From the NCBI RefSeq assembly GCF_051014445.1, contig NC_135144.1, positions 7,874,001 through 7,938,000 on the forward strand: DNA of 64,000 bases. Direction: 5' to 3'. Both the position numbers and the translations under genes were made by a program. Below, piece by piece: positions 47,481 to 59,299 of the stretch. The notes beneath the pieces were generated by a model. The model was not told the DNA's origin and did no database searches. It was given only the letters and a program-made list of their open reading frames with translations. The stretch comes from Colletes latitarsis (taxonomy: Eukaryota > Arthropoda > Insecta > Hymenoptera > Colletidae). Positions within the stretch are counted from its first letter, which is position 1; each line of letters begins with the position of its first letter.

Positions 47481-49773
47481 CAGGGTGTTCGGCACCCTTG
47501 GGAATAATTTTAATGGGGGATTTTAGAGGCCAAAATAAGACGAAAATCAAGAATATCAATTTTTTCACTGAGGCTTCGTTAAAAAGTTATTCAAAAGTTA
47601 AATTAAAAAATTTCAAATTATTCTGGAAAAATTATTTTCGGTTGCAGAGATCAATTACAATCATTTTTGGTGAATACACACACCCCCGGAATCCTACCCA
47701 CTTTCGAGAAAAATATTCGTGCAGGTATTGAAATTTTTCGATGAAAAAAAAATGTTTCAAATCGTTCTAAAAAAATTATTTTCGGTTGCAGGGGTCGATT
47801 ACAATCATTTTTGGTCATTACATATACCCACGAAATTCTATCCGCTTTCGAGACAAAAATTCCTTAACGAAAATATAATATGAGGCCTGAAATGATTCCC
47901 CGAAATTGTATGCGAATCTTTGAAACATCATAACTCCTGAACGGATTGGACGATTTTAATGTTTAAAAAAGCAAATAACGCGTATTTTAGTGTAGAATAT
48001 ATGCAAATCGCAAAAATATTCGAAAAGTTGGCCCTTGAGCCCGCAAAATGAGAAAAACCCCATAAAAATGGTCCAATTTTCATACAGCCATAACTCCTAC
48101 CATAGTGAATATTTTTCAATGAAACTTTTTTCTGAAGTAGAGCTCATGGGTACCTACAAAAAAGTTTTAGACAAAATTTCCGTAAAGCGTCAAACGAATT
48201 TATTAAGAATGAAAAACGGATTTTTAAGAAGAATCAACAGGGGGTAGGTGCCTAAATTTTTCGGCGAAAAAAAAAAATTTCAAATCACGCTGGAAAAATT
48301 ATTTTCGGTTGCAGAAATCAATTACAATAATTTTTGGTGAATACACATACACCCGGAATCCTACCCACTTTCGAGAAAAAAATTCGTGCAGGTATTGAAA
48401 TTTTTTGATGAAAAAAAAAATGTTTCAAATCGTTCTACAAAAATTATTTTCGGTTGCAGGGGTCGATTACAATCATTTTTGGTCGTTACACATACCCACG
48501 AAATTCAATCCGCTTTCGAGAAAAAAATTCCTTACCGAAAATATAATATGAGGCCTGAAATGATTCCCCGAAATTTTATGCGAATCTTTGAATCATCATA
48601 ACTCCTGAACGGATTGGACGATTTTAATGTTTAAAAAAGCAAATAACGCGTATTTTAGTGTAGAATATGTGCAAATCGCAAAAATATTCGAAAAGTTGGC
48701 CCTTGAGCCCGCAAAATGAGAAAAACCCCATAAAAATGGTCCAATTTTCATACAGCCATAACTCCTACCATAGTGAATATTTTTCAATGAAACTTTTTTC
48801 TGAAGTAGAGCTCATGGGTACCTACAAAAAGGTATTAGACAAAATTTCCGTAAAGCGTCAAACGAATTTATTAAGAATGAAAAACGGATTTTTAAGAAGA
48901 ATCAACAGGGGGTAGGTGCCTAAATTTTTCGGCGAAAAAAAAAAAATTTCAAATCATTCTGAAAAAATTATTTTCGGTTGCAGAGATCAATTACAATCAT
49001 TTTTGGTGAATACACACACCCCCGGAATCCTACCCACTTTCGAGAAAAATATTCGTGCAGGTATTGAAATTTTTCGATGAAAAAAAAATGTTTCAAATCG
49101 TTCTAAAAAAATTATTTTCGGTTGCAGGGGTCGATTACAATCATTTTTGGTCATTACACATACCCACGAAATTCAATCCGCTTTCGAGAAAAAAATTCCT
49201 TACCGAAAATATAATATGAGGACCGAAATGGTTTCCTGAAATTTTATGCGAATCTTTGAAACATCATAACTCCTGAACGGACTGGATGATTTTAATGTTT
49301 AAAAAAGCAAACAACGTGGATTTTGGTGTAGAATATGTAGAAATTCTAACAATAATGAAAAAGTTGTTCTTTGACCCCGTAAAATGAGAAAAACCACATA
49401 AAAATGGTCCAATTTTCAAATAGTCATAACTCCTGCAATAGTTAATATATTTCAATAAAACTTTTTTCTGAAGTAGAGCTCATGGGTACCTACAAAAAAG
49501 TATTTGACAACTTTTCCGTAAAGCGTCAAACGAATTTATTAAAAATGAAAAACCTAAATTTTTCAGCGAATAAAAAAAATTTCAATACATTCTTAAAAAA
49601 TTATTTTCGGTTGCAGAGATCGATTACAAACATTTTTGGTGAATAGACATACCCCTGAAATCCTGCGCGTTTTTGAGAAAAAAATTCAGGACAAGCGGAA
49701 CTTTAAACGTTAATAACTTTTTAACGAAGCCCCCATCAACAAATTGGTATTCTTGATTTTCATCTTATTTTGG
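47481..49773 (+). mobile_element. Family A element, three internal units (~2.3 kb)
   Basis: The left end CAGGGTGTTCGGCACCCTTG follows AAATTATA. Inside, a 668-bp unit is repeated: the landmark TGTTTCAAATCGTTCTA occurs at 47753, 48421 and 49089. Frames 48035-48247 and 48667-48915 are identical over their shared 70 codons. The right TIR breaks off at CTTATTTTGG (49773), some 50 bp short. The near identity of units 1 and 2 shows recent tandem expansion inside the element. Confidence 0.85.
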
Positions 49774-50659
49774 AAAGTACAGGTGTAGGTATCAATATTT
49801 CGTTTCACTATTGCTTTTTATGAGCACTAAATAAAGGTTTGTGTACTTTGACGACGTCGACAGCGTTACAATTAATGTAACAAGCGACAAGTAGACACGT
49901 CAACGAAGGGTTATAATTGACATAGTATACTTCAGCAAATGTCGACTCGTTAAAATATTTTCCAATATCACGTTGCTCCTTCGCGCTAGTAATACGTAGC
50001 ATTTAAAAATCAATTTCAAAACTAATTACTTGGATGTAGGAAAATGTCGAACGACACCCTAGTAATTGATAATCTCTGCTACTCTACTCTCCCCGTCTAT
50101 TACTTTTGTATATTGACTTTTTAAGGGCGTGGAATTAATTCGAAAGTAATCTGTATCCCATCAGACTACAGCAAGAAGAGCCGGACGACTTAATCTGTTG
50201 AATCGATTGTGTGTACTGAAGCGAGCTATTCCTAAGCGTTCAAGTTCAAATCGATTAGCGTTAAATCAGTCAGCCGGCAGGAGACATTAATAACGGTCAA
50301 ACGTAACCATGACCGGGGGAAATTATTTTCCACGCTAGTTGCACCACTGGCGGTCGAGTGAAATTCAACGAGAACACGTTGAAGATTTAAAAAGTACAGT
50401 AAGAAGCAAATTCGAACACGCGTACATTAGAAAAAATCAACATTTGCATGTAGAATACAAAAGAAACAAAATACTTAATATTATGTACAATCTTCTGTCA
50501 TTTCAAAACACATTTAACATTTGTGATATCATTACTATTTCGCTTCGTACATTTTTTTTTGCAGTTAGTTGCCCACCATGTTAAGATTCTCGGGATTAGG
50601 GACTGTAAACATAGATTTTGCGAATAACTTGATAGTCCATCGCGGTCGATGCCATGACC
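49774..50659. other. Intergenic/intronic, no gene seen
   Basis: About 50442-50488 resembles 2947-2994. The 81-codon frame 50339-50584 is not recognisable. Confidence 0.45.
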
Positions 50660-50933
50660 AGGAATATAGTAGTTGTTAATTTATTGTTAACAACGATTCA
50701 TTATAGTATTTTTTCTGCATTTCATGTACAACTTCCTGACGAATTACTCGTGCTGATAAACCCAATTTTAATCGATGAATGATATTATTTTTTATATCTT
50801 TAGGTAATAGTTTCATGATGTTATATTAACATCATGAAAATCGAAGAACGTTATTATTCTTTATATCTTTAGATAATGCTTTTATGATGTTATATTAAGA
50901 TGATGATATATTAAACATGACGTTATATTAACA

Positions 50934-51268
50934 TCATGAAACCATTATCTAAAGATATAAAGAATAACATCATTCATCGATTGATCATGTTATATTGACG
51001 AATTACTCGTGTTGATAAACTTAATTTTAATCAAGGAATGATATTATTCTTTATGTCTTTAGGTAATGATTTTATGATGTTATATTAAGATGATGATATA
51101 TTAAACATGACGTTATATTAACATCATGAAACCATTATCTAAAGATATAAAGAATAATATCATTCCTTGATTAAAATTGAGTTTATCAACACGAGTAATT
51201 CGTCAATATAACATGATCAATCGATGAATGATATTATTCTTTATATCTTTAGGTAATAGTTCCATGAT
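50934..51268. repeat. Large near-perfect palindrome (arms ~165 bp)
   Basis: Centred near 51100. 50981-51020 and 51181-51220 are exactly complementary over 40 bp, and the match carries on outward (ATTCATCGATTGATCATG against CATGATCAATCGATGAAT) to about 50934 and 51268. Such DNA can extrude a cruciform. Confidence 0.85.
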
Positions 51269-51297
51269 GTTATATTAACACTAAACCTACCTACCGC

Positions 51298-51314
51298 GAC
51301 CGGTCAAATGACCG
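51298..51314. other. Palindromic GACCGGTC site 1 near the left TIR
   Basis: GACCGGTCAAATGACCG, about 20 bp inside the left end. The same site recurs at 51477-51495 and in all other family B copies. It could be a binding site for the transposase or another protein. Confidence 0.5.
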
Positions 51315-51476
51315 TTTTTAAAATTTTGTTGAGAATTTCCAACACACAATATTATTTTAGCGCCATTTAACTTCATGACTTTTCTTATAGCATACGTACA
51401 ATGAATTTTACAATATCCACTTCTATTCTTATTGTTTGTTTTCTGAGAAAAATATGTAGTCTGTCTTGCCTACCAC

Positions 51477-51495
51477 GACCGGTCATCTGACCGGT
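51477..51495. other. Palindromic GACCGGTC site 2
   Basis: GACCGGTCATCTGACCGGT, the most symmetric example, just before the satellite array. Counterparts lie at 33926-33946, 42250-42268 and 43080-43100. Confidence 0.5.
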
Positions 51496-51670
51496 TGAAT
51501 GATTTATGGTTTTTTGTAAAAAACAGGACAAAATTTGGTACCAAATTCTGGTTAATTTCCGATGTAAATAGGAACTATATGTATAGCAAAGACGAAAGTA
51601 GAAAATTTTTAGTTTCCACTGTCCTAGAACAGTCTAACAACCCATATTAAAAATAGTTAAACTTTAGACA

Positions 51671-54345
51671 CGTGCAGTTCCGAAACTACTAGTGTTTTTT
51701 AATAATTAAGCCACTGTTGGCAGCGGCAAAGCTTACCCTTTAAAATGGTTTTCGGTTTTTGTCGATCCGACTTTTCGTTTTCGAGATATCGTAATTTATG
51801 TAAAAGGTAATTTTAAAAATTCCGCTCTCCGCCTTAGAATAGGCTATTAACACGCTTTAAAGATACTAAAACTTTAATTACGTGCAGTTTCGAAACTATT
51901 AATATTTTCTTCATGATTGAGCCACTGTTGGCAGCGACAAAGCTTACCCTTTAAAATGGTTTTTGGTTTTTGTCGATCCGACTTTCCGTTTTCGAGATAT
52001 CGTAATTTATGTAAAAGGTAATTTTTTAAATTCCGCTCTCCGCCTTAGAAAAGGCTATTAGCACGCTTGAAAGATACTAAAACTTTAATTACGTGCAGTT
52101 TCGAAACTATTAATATTTTCTTCATGATTGAGCCACCGTTGGCAGCGACAAAGCTTCCTCTTTAAAATGGTTTTTGATTTTTGTCGATCCGACTTTTCGT
52201 TTTCGAGATATCGTAATTTATGTAAAAGGTAATTTTTAAAATTCCGCTCTCCGCCTTAGAATAGGCTATTAACACGCTTTAAATATACTAAAACTTTAAT
52301 TACGTGCAGTTTCGAAACTGTTAATATTTTCTTCATGATTGAGCCACCGTTGGCAGCGACAAAGCTTCCTCTTTAAAATGGTTTTTGATTTTTGTCGATC
52401 CGACTTTTCGTTTTCGAGATATCGTAATTTATGTAAAAGGTAATTTTTTAAATTCCGCTCTCCGCCTTAGAATAGGCTATTACCACGCTTTAAAGATACT
52501 AAAACTTTAATTACGTGCAGTTTCGAAACTATTAATATTTTCTTCATGATTGAGCCACCGTTGGCAGCGACAAAGCTTCCTCTTTGAAATGGTTTTTGGT
52601 TTTTGTCGATCCGACTTTTCGTTTTCGAGATATCGTAATTTATGTAAAAGGTAATTTTTAAAATTCCGCTCTCCGCCTTAGAATAGGCTATTAACACGCT
52701 TTAAAGATACTAAAACTTTAATTACGTGCAGTTTCGAAACTATTAATATTTTCTTCATGATTGAGCCACCGTTGGCAGCGACAAAGCTTCCTCTTTAAAA
52801 TGGTTTTTGGTTTTTGTCGATCCGACTTTTCGTTTTCGAGATATCGTAATTTATGTAAAAGGTAATTTTTTAAATTCCGCTCTCCGCCTTAGAATAGGCT
52901 ATTAACACGCTTTAAAGATACTAAAACTTTAATTACGTGCAGTTTCGAAACTATTAATATTTTCTTCATGTTTGAGCCACCGTTGGCAGCGACAAAGCTT
53001 CCTCTTTGAAATGGTTTTTGGTTTTTGTCGATCCGACTTTTCGTTTTCGAGATATCGTAATTTATGTAAAAGGTAATTTTTAAAATTCCGCTCTCCGCCT
53101 TAGAATAGGCTATTAACACGCTTTAAAGATACTAAAACTTTAATTACGTGCAGTTTCGAAACTATTAATATTTTCTTCATGATTGAGCCACCGTTGGCAG
53201 CGACAAAGCTTCCTCTTTAAAATGGTTTTTGATTTTTGTCGATCCGACTTTTCGTTTTCGAGATATCGTAATTTATGTAAAAGGTAATTTTTTAAATTCC
53301 GCTCTCCGCCTTAGAATAGGCTATTACCACGCTTTAAAGATACTAAAACTTTAATTACGTGCAGTTTCGAAACTATTAATATTTTCTTCATGATTGAGCC
53401 ACCGTTGGCAGCGACAAAGCTTCCTCTTTGAAATGGTTTTTGGTTTTTGTCGATCCGACTTTTCGTTTTCGAGATATCGTAATTTATGTAAAAGGTAATT
53501 TTTAAAATTCCGCTCTCCGCCTTAGAATAGGCTATTAACACGCTTTAAAGATACTAAAACTTTAATTACGTGCAGTTTCGAAACTATTAATATTTTCTTC
53601 ATGATTGAGCCACCGTTGGCAGCGACAAAGCTTCCTCTTTAAAATGGTTTTTGGTTTTTGTCGATCCGACTTTTCGTTTTCGAGATATCGTAATTTATGT
53701 AAAAGGTAATTTTTTAAATTCCGCTCTCCGCCTTAGAATAGGCTATTAACACGCTTTAAAGATACTAAAACTTTAATTACGTGCAGTTTCGAAACTATTA
53801 ATATTTTCTTCATGTTTGAGCCACCGTTGGCAGCGACAAAGCTTCCTCTTTGAAATGATTTTTGGTTTTTGTCGATCCGACTTTTCGTTTTCGAGATATC
53901 GTAATTTATGTAAAAGGTAATTTTTAAAATTCCGCTCTCCGCCTTAGAATAGGCTATTAACACGCTTTAAAAATACTAAAACTTTAATTACGTGCAGTTT
54001 CGAAACTATTAATATTTTCTTCATGTTTGAGCCACCGTTGGCAGCGACAAAGCTTCCTCTTTGAAATGGTTTTTGATTTTTGTCGATCCGACTTTTCGTT
54101 TTCGAGATATCGTAATTTATGTAAAAGGTAATTTTTAAAATTCCGCTCTCCGCCTTAGAATAGGCTATTAACACGCTTTAAAAATACTAAAACTTTAATT
54201 ACGTGCAGTTTCGAAACTATTAATATTTTCTTCATGATTGAGCCACTGTTGGCAGCGACAAAGCTTCCTCTTTGAAATGGTTTTTGGTTTTTGGCGATCC
54301 GACTTTCCGTTTTCGAGATATCGTAAGTTATGTAAGGGGGTATTT
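51671..54345 (+). repeat. 211-bp satellite array, 13 monomers, with an 844-bp higher-order repeat
   Basis: The landmark CGTGCAGTTTCGAAACT falls at 51671, 51881, 52092, 52303, 52514, 52725, 52936, 53147, 53358, 53569, 53780, 53991 and 54202, with spacings of 210 then 211 bp throughout. Variants repeat every four monomers (844 bp): TTACCACGC at 52482 and 53326, CATGTTTGAG at 52968 and 53812. The 76-codon minus-strand frames in many monomers are a by-product. The first monomers are the most diverged. Confidence 0.95.
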
Positions 54346-55071
54346 TTCTTAATTTGACTATCTCTGTCTCCGTCTGACGCGTCGCGCTGGACCTCTTCGT
54401 CGCGCGTGAGTCGAGACAGTCACGTGACTAGGAAGTCGTAGTATTTCCAAGAATTTACTCCGCACTGTTTACTATTTTCACGCGCGCGTACTCATTGAGC
54501 TCAATGAAACGTAAACAAATGCTTCGGACGCTTCTATCTCCGAAACTAGCCAGCGCATCGACTTGAAATTAAAATCGCTATATCTCCGGAACTAATGAAG
54601 CTATCGACTCGTACAAGCGCTCATTTTAAAGGGCATTTCATCCCCTATCCGATGACTATACCACCTACTATAATTTTTGCTGTCTTCTATATTTATTTTC
54701 ACATTTACTTTGACTCTACATACCCAAACAAGTTTCAGTAATTCCTACAGATCGTATGACCAGTGTACGATAAAATTAGCTCATAAGTTGTTTATTTAAT
54801 TGAAAATTAATTTAAATTTAAATACAAGATGTTCGCGTAATTACTAGCCAGTACTTTTTCTTAAATAAATGTTTTCTCTAAAACTAACTACGGCATCGAC
54901 TTGGAACGAAATTCGTTTGCAAGGGCGTTTTATCTTCTATCCGATGAAAATTAAAAATTTTTTTAACATAAATGAGAAGGATATCTTACGAATAAACATC
55001 AAAACACAAGTTTCTATACATATAATGCACAAATTATAAGTACGTTGCCTCGTAAAAGAGAGAAAGAAAGA

Positions 55072-55090
55072 CTGGTCATTTGACCGATCA
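55072..55090. other. Palindromic GACCGGTC site 3 near the right TIR
   Basis: CTGGTCATTTGACCGATCA, about 40 bp inside the right end, mirroring site 1. The counterpart in the reverse copy is at 32422-32438. Confidence 0.5.
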
Positions 55091-55915
55091 TGGTAGGAAT
55101 GGGTATACATGAAGTGCTGGTAGGTTTAGTGTTAACATCATGAAAATCGAAGAATGATATTATTCTTTATATCTTTAGATGATGGTTTCATGATGTTATA
55201 TTATGTTATATGATGTTATATTACATCATGTTTAATATAACATCATAATAGAATAATATCATTCATCGATTAAAATTGGGTTTATTAAATATGATGTAAT
55301 ATAACATCATGAAACTATTATCTAACAATATAAAGAATAATATTATTCATCGATTGGTCATGTTACATTGACGAATTACTCGTGTTGATAAACCCAATTT
55401 TAATCGAAATATGATATTATTCTTTATATCTTTAGATAATGGTTTCATGATGTCAATACAACATCATATTTAATATATAATCAATCTTAATATAACATCA
55501 TGAAATCATTACCTAAAGATATAAAGAATAATATCATTCCTTGATTAAAATTGAGTTTATCAACACGAATAATTCGTCAATATTACACGATTAATCGATG
55601 AAAGATATTATTCTTTATATCTTTAGGTAATAGTTTCATAATGTTATATTAAACATGATGTAACATAACATCATATAACATGATATAACATAATGTTAAT
55701 ATGACATCATGAAACCATTATCTAAAGATATAAAGAATAATATCATTCATCGATTGATCATGTTATATTGACGAATTATTCGTGTTGATAAACCCAATTT
55801 TAATCGATGAATGATATTATTTATCGATTTAGATTGGGTCCATTAACACGAGTAATTAGTCAAGGAGTTATACATGAAATACGGAAAAAATACTGTAATG
55901 AATTGTTTTTTACTA

Positions 55916-57090
55916 CTGGGTTGGGACGTTTTACCATCAATTATTGTATTCACCAGTAAAAGCAATACGCAGTATTTAGCTTCAGATTATTAGTTTGTTA
56001 AACATATAAAGATATATAAATGAAGTGCGTGAACAATACGTGGAAAAATAACCGTATATTATTATAATATAGAGCTTGCTCACATCGATTATCCGTTAAC
56101 AAGTAGATTTCATCCGATTTTTACCTATTTCGTATATTGAAAAATTCTGCCAATGGAAAATTGTTCAAAAGCACCGAAGAAATAAATATACACGTATCTG
56201 GATTTTTTAATGAATATAGCGTCGAGTTTTATTGCAAAGAAATATTAAAATTATATAAAAGATGTCAGAAAATCATAGAATACAATGGCAGATATATCAT
56301 TGATTAAATAAATTTTATATAAAATTACCAGTATTTAATATTTGTGTAAAGAATTATCAATGTATTTAGTTTGCAACGTAATATTTGGCTAGTTTTTACT
56401 GGAAATTCAGCATTGCTATTCAATGCGTTAATGGATTCAGAATCAGAGATGGGCAGGAAGTTGTTTCGAGAGCATCGGTCGATAACTTCTGGAATCATAC
56501 ACGTGTCCAATGATTATATTTTATTTACATATACGGCTCATCCCCAGAGTGTATAAGTTAAATTCGTGGGTTGAAGTTTAATAAAACTTCCTAAACCAGT
56601 TGGAAATCCTTGAATTGAAGTTTGAAATTAGCTTTCCACCATCTTTGGGAATTTGATTACAGCGGCAAAGATGTGTCGGGAGTGTTATTATGCACGGAAG
56701 TGTGTTAGAGTTCCTCATTGTTGAGGAAGCATATCAGCTGAAAATATTCACTTCGAAACATATATTTATAAAAGGAGTGAGTGTCGACCTGCTCAAACAT
56801 AGTTACCGCTACACTGGCGCTATTTATACTGTACGAAGTAATATTTAAATTTAAATTTAAATTTAATGAAAATTCCACGGTATTATGATTACAAAATTCC
56901 TCACACTCTATGATACGTTACAGAATTGTAAGGTTCGAAATAAATTTTTCATGGAAATTCAAATTTAATTTATTTGTCTGAAATTAGAATTTATTTAGTA
57001 ATGACTATTACGTTTGGTCATTTATTATCGAATATTTTCATCAGTTAGGGGTGGCCATTTGACCAATATTATATGTAACGTGTAATTTGG
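55916..57090. other. Intergenic/intronic, no gene seen
   Basis: Contains a short ATTTAA run (56841-56867) and, at 57053-57070, GGCCATTTGACCAATATT, which resembles a lone family B palindromic site. The 61-codon frames on opposite strands at 56325-56556 are not convincing. Confidence 0.45.
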
Positions 57091-57417
57091 GAGATTTAAC
57101 AAACTATTGATAAGAAGAATCTGTATTTATAATGTTTCATTTGAAAATTATTTAAATTGTAACTCTTCTTTTGTGACACCCTATACAGCTTAGGCTGAAG
57201 AGATTGAACAAACTATTGACAAAAAGAATCTGTATTTATAATTTTTCACTTAAGAATGATTTAAATAGTAACTCTTCTTTTGTGACACTCTGTACAGCTC
57301 AGGTTGAAGAGATTGAACAAAATATTGATAAAAAGAATCTGTATTTATAATTTTTCATTTGAAAATTATTTAAATAGTAACTCTCCTTTTGTGACACACT
57401 GTACAGCTGAGGCACGA
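57091..57417 (+). repeat. 109-bp tandem repeat, three copies
   Basis: Copies start at 57091, 57200 and 57309 with GAGATT.AACAAA.TATTGA, and each ends in CTTTTGTGACAC and a TACAGCT box. They differ by a few substitutions each and show no length changes. Confidence 0.9.
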
Positions 57418-58890
57418 TCTAGACTTTATTTTACGTTTGTTAAATAAATACATTTGAAAACAATAATAACAGCAATATACCTATTAAATAGTAATATCAT
57501 TTTTAATGTTATTCGATATTTGGATATTGACGTTTACCAACGTTTACCAAAGTTTTACGAAGATTTGTTCGTTGATCGCATTAATGGAATACGCTGGTAA
57601 CGTGTAATCAACTGTTACAAGTACACCGTGTACAATTGCGCGTGTGTTCACCCGCATTGACTCATAAATTACACGCTGATGTTCTACGACTACTGTTATT
57701 CTACTTCAATAGAACGTAATCGTATGTGAGTGTTTGGACAAAACGTTATCCAATTAACTTTTTGAGGGTGGTTTCTACCGGAACTGTTTCATTTTAATCT
57801 GGTGGATACGCGAATTTCATTGAAAAGAAAATACGAATAAGAAAATGATAAACGAACTGAAAATTGAAGATAAAATGGAGTCGGTAATAAAATAAACCTT
57901 ATGGGACAGAGCGTAAAATGTGTTGAAAAGAAAAAGGATTTATGTAGAATCGAACAAATCTAATTTCGGGAAAATCGATTTTTATACGATTTCTTATCGA
58001 ATCTTATTGAAACGATGAAATCTGTCAAAATTGGGATTATCGCTTTGATTGCTTCGCAGGAATTGATAAACGAAAAGATAATGTGGAAGTTTAAAGTATT
58101 AAAAATTTAGAGATTTGATTAAAATAAAGTTATGGACAGTTTGTACTGTATTAATTGTTTCAAAAAATTGATGGTGAATTTTAGTAATATATTTGATAAT
58201 ACTCATCAAAGCAAAGAAAATATGTTTGAAATCATATCAAACACACAGTATAGACGAAAATAGTTTATAAAAAATTAATTATAATTGGATTTATGTTTGT
58301 TCTGAATTTTTTTGATTATTTTCATAAGTATATATGTATATACATACAAAATTGGAAATTATGTGGCTTGATAATAAAAGATACAATTAAATAAATACTG
58401 ATGGTTTCGAAATCTCATAGATAAAATAACCTATAGGAAACACTCTGGACACATTTAAAAGACATAATAAATACAGCGAGATACTGTTTGACACGTTCTT
58501 GGATAGTAAAAATTTTAATGAGCTTCAAAACTGGACAGGTGATTTACGTGAAGTGTTGCAATTTTACATAATTTACGCATTGTGCTAGCTAAAAGAAATT
58601 TTTACATACACAAAGACAAAATAAAATGAAAATACTTAATGAACCAGTTTAGTCATTACGTTAAAATGCATAGCAATTTTAAAACATGCATGGTAATGTG
58701 GCTCATAAATTTGAATGTTATAACTAGAATGCGGATGTTTATGCAAATGTACATATTTTTAGGAAATATGGTAGATAAATGAATGAAACCTGAATAGAAG
58801 TTTATTTTATCACTCGAGGTCCTTAAAAATATATTTTTTATTTTGCATATGGCATATGTTTTGCATATTTTTTATAAAAACATGTGTCAT
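57418..58890. other. Intergenic/intronic, no gene seen
   Basis: AT-rich. TTGCATAT repeats at 58845-58875 resemble those at 60650-60720 and may belong to the hAT element whose coding remnant is at 60248. Confidence 0.4.
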
Positions 58891-59299
58891 ATAGAGGGTG
58901 TTTGGTCAACTCTAGGAAAAATTTTAATGGGAGATTCTGGAGGCCAAAATAAGACGAAAATCAAGAATATTAATTTCTTGCCTGAGGCTTCGTTAAAAAG
59001 TTATTAAAAATTAAATTGAAAAATTTCAAATTGATCTGGAAAAATTATTTTCGGCTGCAGGGGTTGATTACAATCATTTTTTCTGAATACACATATCCCC
59101 GAAATCCTACGCGCTTTCGAGAAAAAAATTTATTACCGAAAATGTAATGTCTGACCATACATTGATATGTTTCCCTGAAATTTCATGCGTATGTTTAAAA
59201 CATCATAACTCTTGAACGGCTGGGACTATTTTAATGTTTCAAACGGCAAACAACGGGCATTTTAATGTAAAATATGTAGATATTCCAAAAATATTTCTC
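58891..59299 (+). mobile_element. Family A element, 3'-truncated
   Basis: Starts GAGGGTGTTTGGTCAACTCT after CATATA, followed by GGAGGCCAAAATAAGACGAA and the first part of an internal unit. It stops after ATATTCCAAAAATATT. The right TIR is missing. Confidence 0.8.

Larger units (their letters stand above)
51275..55134 (+). mobile_element. Complete family B element with TTAA target duplication (3852 bp)
   Basis: TTAA at 51275-51278 and 55131-55134. The element proper, 51279-55130, begins CACTAAACCTACC and ends GGTAGGTTTAGTG, an exact 13-bp inverted repeat. The empty site TATTAACATCATGAAAATCG exists at 50833 in the same foldback element, which proves a TTAA duplication. Exact TTAA targeting is diagnostic of piggyBac-type transposases. 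The element has no transposase: a left unique part (51279-51620), thirteen 211-bp monomers, then a right unique part (54345-55130). Confidence 0.9.
50660..55915. mobile_element. Palindrome-rich foldback element (~1.4 kb) split by family B
   Basis: The two halves are 50660-51278 and 55135-55915. The outer arms are inverted repeats of about 100 bp (left ATTCATTATAGTATTTTTTC and TTTCATGTACAACTTCCTGA; right the reverse of ATTCATTACAGTATTTTTTC and TTTCATGTATAACTCCTTGA). The interior is a chain of hairpins built from CATCATGAAACCATTATCTA, AAGATATAAAGAATAATATC and ATTCATCGATTAAAATTGGG modules in both orientations. No coding sequence was found. Confidence 0.75.

Noticed and set aside
48035..48915. 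Repeated 70-82 codon frames as duplicated host genes
   Set aside because: They lie inside family A transposon units, and the complementary strand is open too. Listed as a finding about possible constraint, not as genes.
51298..51314. CRISPR-like array (short palindromic repeats with spacers)
   Set aside because: The GACCGGTC sites are few, irregularly spaced and tied to transposon ends. The genome is eukaryotic.
52467..54174. Five near-identical 76-codon minus-strand frames as a gene family
   Set aside because: They sit at multiples of 211 bp and are the satellite monomer read on the minus strand, with no promoter or domain.
51671..54345. CRISPR or integron-like cassette array
   Set aside because: The 211-bp units are near-identical throughout with no variable spacers. 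It is a satellite array.
58891..59299. Family A as a hAT element because of its CAGGG-type end
   Set aside because: hAT elements make 8-bp target duplications. The flanks here agree only over TA or TATA.
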